From Candidatus Latescibacteria bacterium 4484_181 (GTDB lineage Bacteria > Latescibacterota > MVCY01), in assembly GCA_002049985.1 (NCBI GenBank), contig MVCY01000031.1, forward strand, positions 1-9,250: DNA of 9,250 nucleotides. The letters run 5' to 3'. The notes below the pieces were generated by a model, which was not told the DNA's origin, ran no database searches, and saw nothing but the letters and a program-made list of their open reading frames with translations. Below are positions 6,092-9,250 of this stretch, in pieces; the first letter of the stretch is position 1, and each line of letters opens with the position of its first letter. The translations under genes were made by a program, and so were the position numbers.

Positions 6092-7747
6092 TTATGACGC
6101 CGCCTTCCCCCTTTCCACCAGGCTGGATATCCAGATCGATATCTCGTACAGCAAAATCAGAGGTAGGGCCATCAATATTTGAGAGAAGATATCCGGAGGG
6201 GTTAGGATAGCAGCAGTCAGGAAGATAAGCACTATGGCGTAGGGCCTTTTTCTCCTCAAAAATTGTGGGGTGAGTATGCCCATTTGGGTTAGAAAGTACG
6301 AAAAGACTGGCAATTCGAAGACAAGCCCGAAGGCCATGGTAAGTTTCAGGACAAAACCTATGTACCTGCCGATGTCAAATTGTGGTTGGATCTCAGGGGT
6401 AGCCATCCCGATGAGGAAGCGCAGCGCCATGGGCACCACCACAAAATAGGCCACGGCGGCACCTGCCAGAAAACATAATGAAGAGTAAAGAAGCACCTTT
6501 GGTAGGTATCTCCGCTCTTTCTCTAGGAGTCCCGGCGCTATAAAACACCAGACCTGATAGAGAATGAAAGGAAGGCTGAGGACGACCCCTGCTACCACCG
6601 AGGCAGTCAAACGCACAGTGAACATACCAATTGGGGAGAGAAAGATGATCTTCGGGGCAGGGTGTAGAGAGACTGCCGGTCGGGTCAGGAAATCCAGTAG
6701 TTGGCCGGAGAAGAAGAAACAGACCAGCGCAGCCACCACCACTGCAACCAGAGATCGGATAATCCTCCAGCGCATCTCCTCCAGGTGGTCCAGGAAGGGC
6801 ATATCACAGATACCGCAGCCAACACACTTTTCTCTGATCACCGTGTGTCTTTCTCCAGGCTCCCCGTCAATGGCTCCCATTGGGCACAGTTGCTTACACT
6901 GTCCGCAACCATTGCAATCTGTTCCTATGGCCACTTTTGCTCGCACTTTAACCTTATCAACAAAACAGTGTTGAGGACATTTGTGCACGGCCAGCACAAG
7001 ATTGGGATTCTTCTGATAGTCGATCTCCGGGAGGTTATCTCTCATTTGGATGCCATCCTCAGGGGTTACCTTTGCGCAGATACCACATCCAACGCAGCCT
7101 ACGGTACATACATCTTTCACCTTTCGTCCCCGGTCATGCGAAGAACACGCCAAGTATATCTTCTGCTCTTTTGGGATCAGTTCTATAATTCCTTTTGGGC
7201 AGACAGTTACACAGATACCGCAGCCGGTGCACAGGTTGTCATCAACCACCGGGAGGCCATTACTGCCCATGCTAATGGCTCCAAAGGGGCAGGCATTCAC
7301 GCAGGAACCCAAGCCCAGACAACCGTAAACGCACCCTTTAGAACCCTCGAACAGCAGTACAGCTGCTCGGCAATCTTCAATGCCCTCATAATCGAAAAGC
7401 TCTGTTGTCTGTTTCTTCCCTCCCTGGCAGTGGACAACCGCGACCATTGGGGTCCGCTGCTCCTCTACCTTCAATCCCACGAGCCTGGAGATTTTCAGAA
7501 CCATCTCGCTATTGGATGCCACACAAGCTCCGGGCGTAGTTTTCCCTTCCACTATTGCTTGAGCAAATTCACGACAGCTAGGGTAGCCACAGCCGCCGCA
7601 GTTTGCCCCGGGGAGCATCTCCAGAACTCTGTCCACCCGGGGGTCCTCTTCCACAGCAAACCTCCGGGAGGCCCAGGCTAAAATCACCCCAAACAGTCCC
7701 CCCAGAGCTGCTAACCATAAGATGGAAGGCAGAAATATGCTCTCCAT
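6092..7747 (-). CDS. rnfB-tatC: RnfB polyferredoxin fused in frame to TatC translocase subunit
   Basis: This single frame has 551 codons. Residues 1-315 are RnfB, the cytoplasmic-face electron-entry subunit of the ion-pumping ferredoxin:NAD+ oxidoreductase. It has an N-terminal membrane helix (about 5-27), the C50/C53/C58/C75 cluster domain, then C139-C143-C149-C153P and C173-C176-C179-C183P, then C201...C214, C218-C221-C224 with T228, N247/L250/A253 with C257P, C278-C281-C284-C288P, and C308-C311-C314. Residues 316-551 are a complete TatC of normal size (236 residues): MPFLDHLEEMRWRI at its start, FILYQVWCFIAPGLLEKERR, FGLVFELPVF and ILTPPD, with six membrane segments. RnfB normally continues past the last CxxCxxC with xxxCP, but here TatC's first Met follows one Asp later. 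No ribosome binding site precedes that Met (6802), so separate TatC translation looks unlikely. The start at 7747 has only a weak AGGGA, 14 bases after rnfA stops. Confidence 0.9.
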   Translation of the reverse strand: MESIFLPSILWLAALGGLFGVILAWASRRFAVEEDPRVDRVLEMLPGANCGGCGYPSCREFAQAIVEGKTTPGACVASNSEMVLKISRLVGLKVEEQRTPMVAVVHCQGGKKQTTELFDYEGIEDCRAAVLLFEGSKGCVYGCLGLGSCVNACPFGAISMGSNGLPVVDDNLCTGCGICVTVCPKGIIELIPKEQKIYLACSSHDRGRKVKDVCTVGCVGCGICAKVTPEDGIQMRDNLPEIDYQKNPNLVLAVHKCPQHCFVDKVKVRAKVAIGTDCNGCGQCKQLCPMGAIDGEPGERHTVIREKCVGCGICDMPFLDHLEEMRWRIIRSLVAVVVAALVCFFFSGQLLDFLTRPAVSLHPAPKIIFLSPIGMFTVRLTASVVAGVVLSLPFILYQVWCFIAPGLLEKERRYLPKVLLYSSLCFLAGAAVAYFVVVPMALRFLIGMATPEIQPQFDIGRYIGFVLKLTMAFGLVFELPVFSYFLTQMGILTPQFLRRKRPYAIVLIFLTAAILTPPDIFSQILMALPLILLYEISIWISSLVERGKAAS

Positions 7748-7760
7748 ATTTCCCTACAAG

Positions 7761-8342
7761 CTACAGTTTGACCAGTCCAGAGAATCCGAGAAAGGCCATA
7801 GAGAGAATCCCGGCGACAATCAGGGCTATGGGGATACCACGCAAGGATTGGGGGATATCTGACAACTCCAGTCGTTCCCTTATTCCGGCCATTATCATCA
7901 AGGCCAGAGTGAATCCCGCTCCTGCGCCTATTGCAAACACCAGACTTTGGATTAGGTTATAGCCTTTGATCACGTTCAGCAGCGCCAATCCTAAAATTGC
8001 GCAATTGGTGGTGATTAAAGGCAGGTATATCCCTAAGGCCTGATAAAGAGCAGGGATCGTTTTCCGAAGCACTGTTTCCACAAACTGCACCAAAGAGGCG
8101 ATAACCAGAACAAAAGCCGCATACTCTAAAATCTGCAAATTATGGGGCACTAAGATGAACGAATAGACCAAATGAGTTCCCACTGAGGCGAGGCTCATAA
8201 CAAAGATCACGGCCATACCCATACCCACTGCGGTATCAATGCGCTTGGAAACTCCCAAAAATGGGCATATCCCCAGAAACCTCACCAGCACGAAGTTATT
8301 GACTAAAACAGCCGCAATGAAGATGATGAAGAGCTGATGCAT
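7761..8342 (-). CDS. rnfA: Rnf electron transport complex subunit A
   Basis: RnfA is an integral membrane subunit of the Rnf complex, which links ferredoxin oxidation and NAD+ reduction to ion pumping. The protein is 193 residues, the usual family length, with six predicted membrane segments. Family hallmarks include VNNFVLVRFLGICPFLGVS (14-32) and LPLITTNCAILGLALL (107-122). C26 and C114 are the two cysteines expected to hold half of the [2Fe-2S] cluster shared with RnfE. The conserved GIRERLELSDIP (153-164) is also present. The ATG at 8342 lies inside the end of serA, with a 40-base overlap and no good ribosome binding site, so translation is probably coupled to serA. Its normal neighbours rnfC, D, G and E are not in the window; RnfE is needed for the shared cluster and must be encoded elsewhere if the complex works. 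Confidence 0.96.
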   Translation of the reverse strand: MHQLFIIFIAAVLVNNFVLVRFLGICPFLGVSKRIDTAVGMGMAVIFVMSLASVGTHLVYSFILVPHNLQILEYAAFVLVIASLVQFVETVLRKTIPALYQALGIYLPLITTNCAILGLALLNVIKGYNLIQSLVFAIGAGAGFTLALMIMAGIRERLELSDIPQSLRGIPIALIVAGILSMAFLGFSGLVKL

Positions 8343-9250
8343 CTGACATTCAACATTGTCATTGCCTTCTGGCCGTCTTCCTCTCTGGCCCAGGACATCC
8401 GGGCGATGTTAATGCCTGCATTGCCCAGAATGGTACCTATCCTCCCGATAATCCCTGGGACATCCAGGTTGGCGCAGATAAGCATATTGCCCTGGAGCCA
8501 GGCGTCAAAATCATATCCATCCATCCCAACAATCCTAAGGTTGCTTTTGCCGAAGACGGTCCCAGAAATCAGGTGTCTCCCCATATCAGTCACACATCTC
8601 ACAGTAATAAGATTAGAGAAGTCTTTGTGTTCGCTGGATCTAATCTCTTCTATTCTCACCCCTCTCTCTTCGGCAATTACAGGGGCATTCACTAAATTGA
8701 CGGTTCCCTCTCCGATGTCTTGAAATATGCCTTTCAAGATAGAGGAAGTAAGAGGTGAGATAGGATAGCTTAGGACATCGCCGCAGTATTCCACGGATAT
8801 CTTCTGAAGGTGCCCTTCGGATAGCTGAGCATGAAGGGAGCCGATCTTTTCGCTCAGAAGCAGATAGGGTTGAAGAGTTTGATAGACGCTGGGTTCCACA
8901 GAGGGGAGGTTCAGGGCATTGCGGATGTTATCTCTTATCAGAGCGTCGGCTATCTGCTCGGCAATCTGAAGGGCGACATTGGCCTGGGCCTCACGGGTCG
9001 AGGCACCCAGGTGAGGGGTGCAAATCACCTTCTCCTGGTTTATTAGAGGGTTATCCTCAGGGGGTTCTTTCTCGAACACATCCAGGGCGGCTCCTGCGAC
9101 CTTTCCCTTCTCCAGCGCTCTAAGTAGGGCTGCTTCATCCACTATTCCTCCGCGGGCACAATTGATTATCCTCACGCCCTTTTTGCACCTATCCAGCTCG
9201 GCATCGGATATGAGGTGTCTGGTCTCTTTGGTAAGAGGGGTGTGAATGGT
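8303..9250 (-). CDS. serA: D-3-phosphoglycerate dehydrogenase, C-terminal part (5' end outside window)
   Basis: SerA oxidises 3-phosphoglycerate with NAD+ to start serine synthesis in the cytoplasm. The window shows 315 residues; roughly the first 215 lie beyond the right edge. Visible are HTPLTKETRHLI, the NCARGGIVDEAAL dinucleotide-domain strand, ALDVFEKEPP with the catalytic Glu, and TPHLGASTREAQ with the catalytic His. The long-form intervening (ASB) domain follows, with VEYCGD and GTVNLVNAPVIAEERG, and then the ACT domain from about NMLICANLDVPGIIGRIGTILG. The ACT domain stops early. After KAMTMLNV the expected closing helix and strand (about 20 residues) are missing and replaced by RCISSSSSSLRLF, which is rnfA sequence read in another frame. 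Serine feedback through ACT may therefore be changed. The enzyme core visible here is intact. Confidence 0.94.
   Translation of the reverse strand, partial: TIHTPLTKETRHLISDAELDRCKKGVRIINCARGGIVDEAALLRALEKGKVAGAALDVFEKEPPEDNPLINQEKVICTPHLGASTREAQANVALQIAEQIADALIRDNIRNALNLPSVEPSVYQTLQPYLLLSEKIGSLHAQLSEGHLQKISVEYCGDVLSYPISPLTSSILKGIFQDIGEGTVNLVNAPVIAEERGVRIEEIRSSEHKDFSNLITVRCVTDMGRHLISGTVFGKSNLRIVGMDGYDFDAWLQGNMLICANLDVPGIIGRIGTILGNAGINIARMSWAREEDGQKAMTMLNVRCISSSSSSLRLF

Noticed and set aside
6803..6808. Single-base frameshift hiding a separate rnfB stop (TGTGATATG contains TGA out of frame)
   Set aside because: A shift here would end RnfB at CVGCGIC, still lacking its normal last Cys-Pro, so it does not restore a normal RnfB. 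The clipped end remains and the fusion frame is the simpler reading, though reads should be checked.
6701..7681. Long plus-strand open frame of 326 codons opposite rnfB
   Set aside because: It is antisense to the cysteine-rich RnfB frame, whose motifs are unmistakable. The plus-strand translation has no recognisable domain and no ribosome binding site.
1..9250. CRISPR array, insertion sequence or attachment site
   Set aside because: I saw no spaced direct repeats, transposase motifs, terminal inverted repeats or integrase genes anywhere in the window.

Overview
The window is a stretch of bacterial chromosome, probably from an uncultured anaerobe. Every gene I can support lies on the minus strand, so the gene order runs from the right edge to the left. 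The organism makes peptidoglycan (MurA), has Tat export (TatC), and has Rnf components: RnfA and a long RnfB with many cysteine motifs, the kind common in anaerobes. The secreted proteins on the left are large-domain, lectin-like types seen often in uncultured phyla. I cannot assign a phylum from sequence alone.

Right block (9250 to 6092): the 3' part of serA (serine biosynthesis), then rnfA, then one 551-codon open frame. That frame joins an RnfB-type polyferredoxin (residues 1-315) to a full-length TatC translocase subunit (residues 316-551). serA runs into the start of rnfA, and its C-terminal ACT domain is clipped there. RnfB is clipped in the same way at the start of TatC. In both places the upstream protein loses its last segment while the downstream ATG is intact. 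No rnfC, D, G or E is visible. One [4Fe-4S] site of RnfB has lost exactly its four ligands.

Middle block (5859 to 3685): prmC (release-factor glutamine methyltransferase) and murA (first committed step of peptidoglycan synthesis), with no spacing between them. A 232-base gap with inverted repeats precedes prmC, and no prfA is present. A 334-base gap follows murA.

Left block (3335 to 1): three exported or membrane-anchored proteins. These are a CBM9/DOMON-like secreted protein, a small discoidin-like secreted protein, and a membrane-anchored DUF362 protein with a C-terminal lectin-like module that runs off the left edge. The first two are unrelated in their bodies but share the same C-terminal tail, P-S-[ST]-W-G-x-I-K-x-x-F. 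This may be an undescribed sorting or attachment signal.

The best candidates for something new are the RnfB-TatC fusion and the shared WGxIK tail. The main caution is that the fusion and the serA/rnfA junction could be deletions or assembly joins. Read coverage across 6800-6808 and 8340-8348 would settle that.
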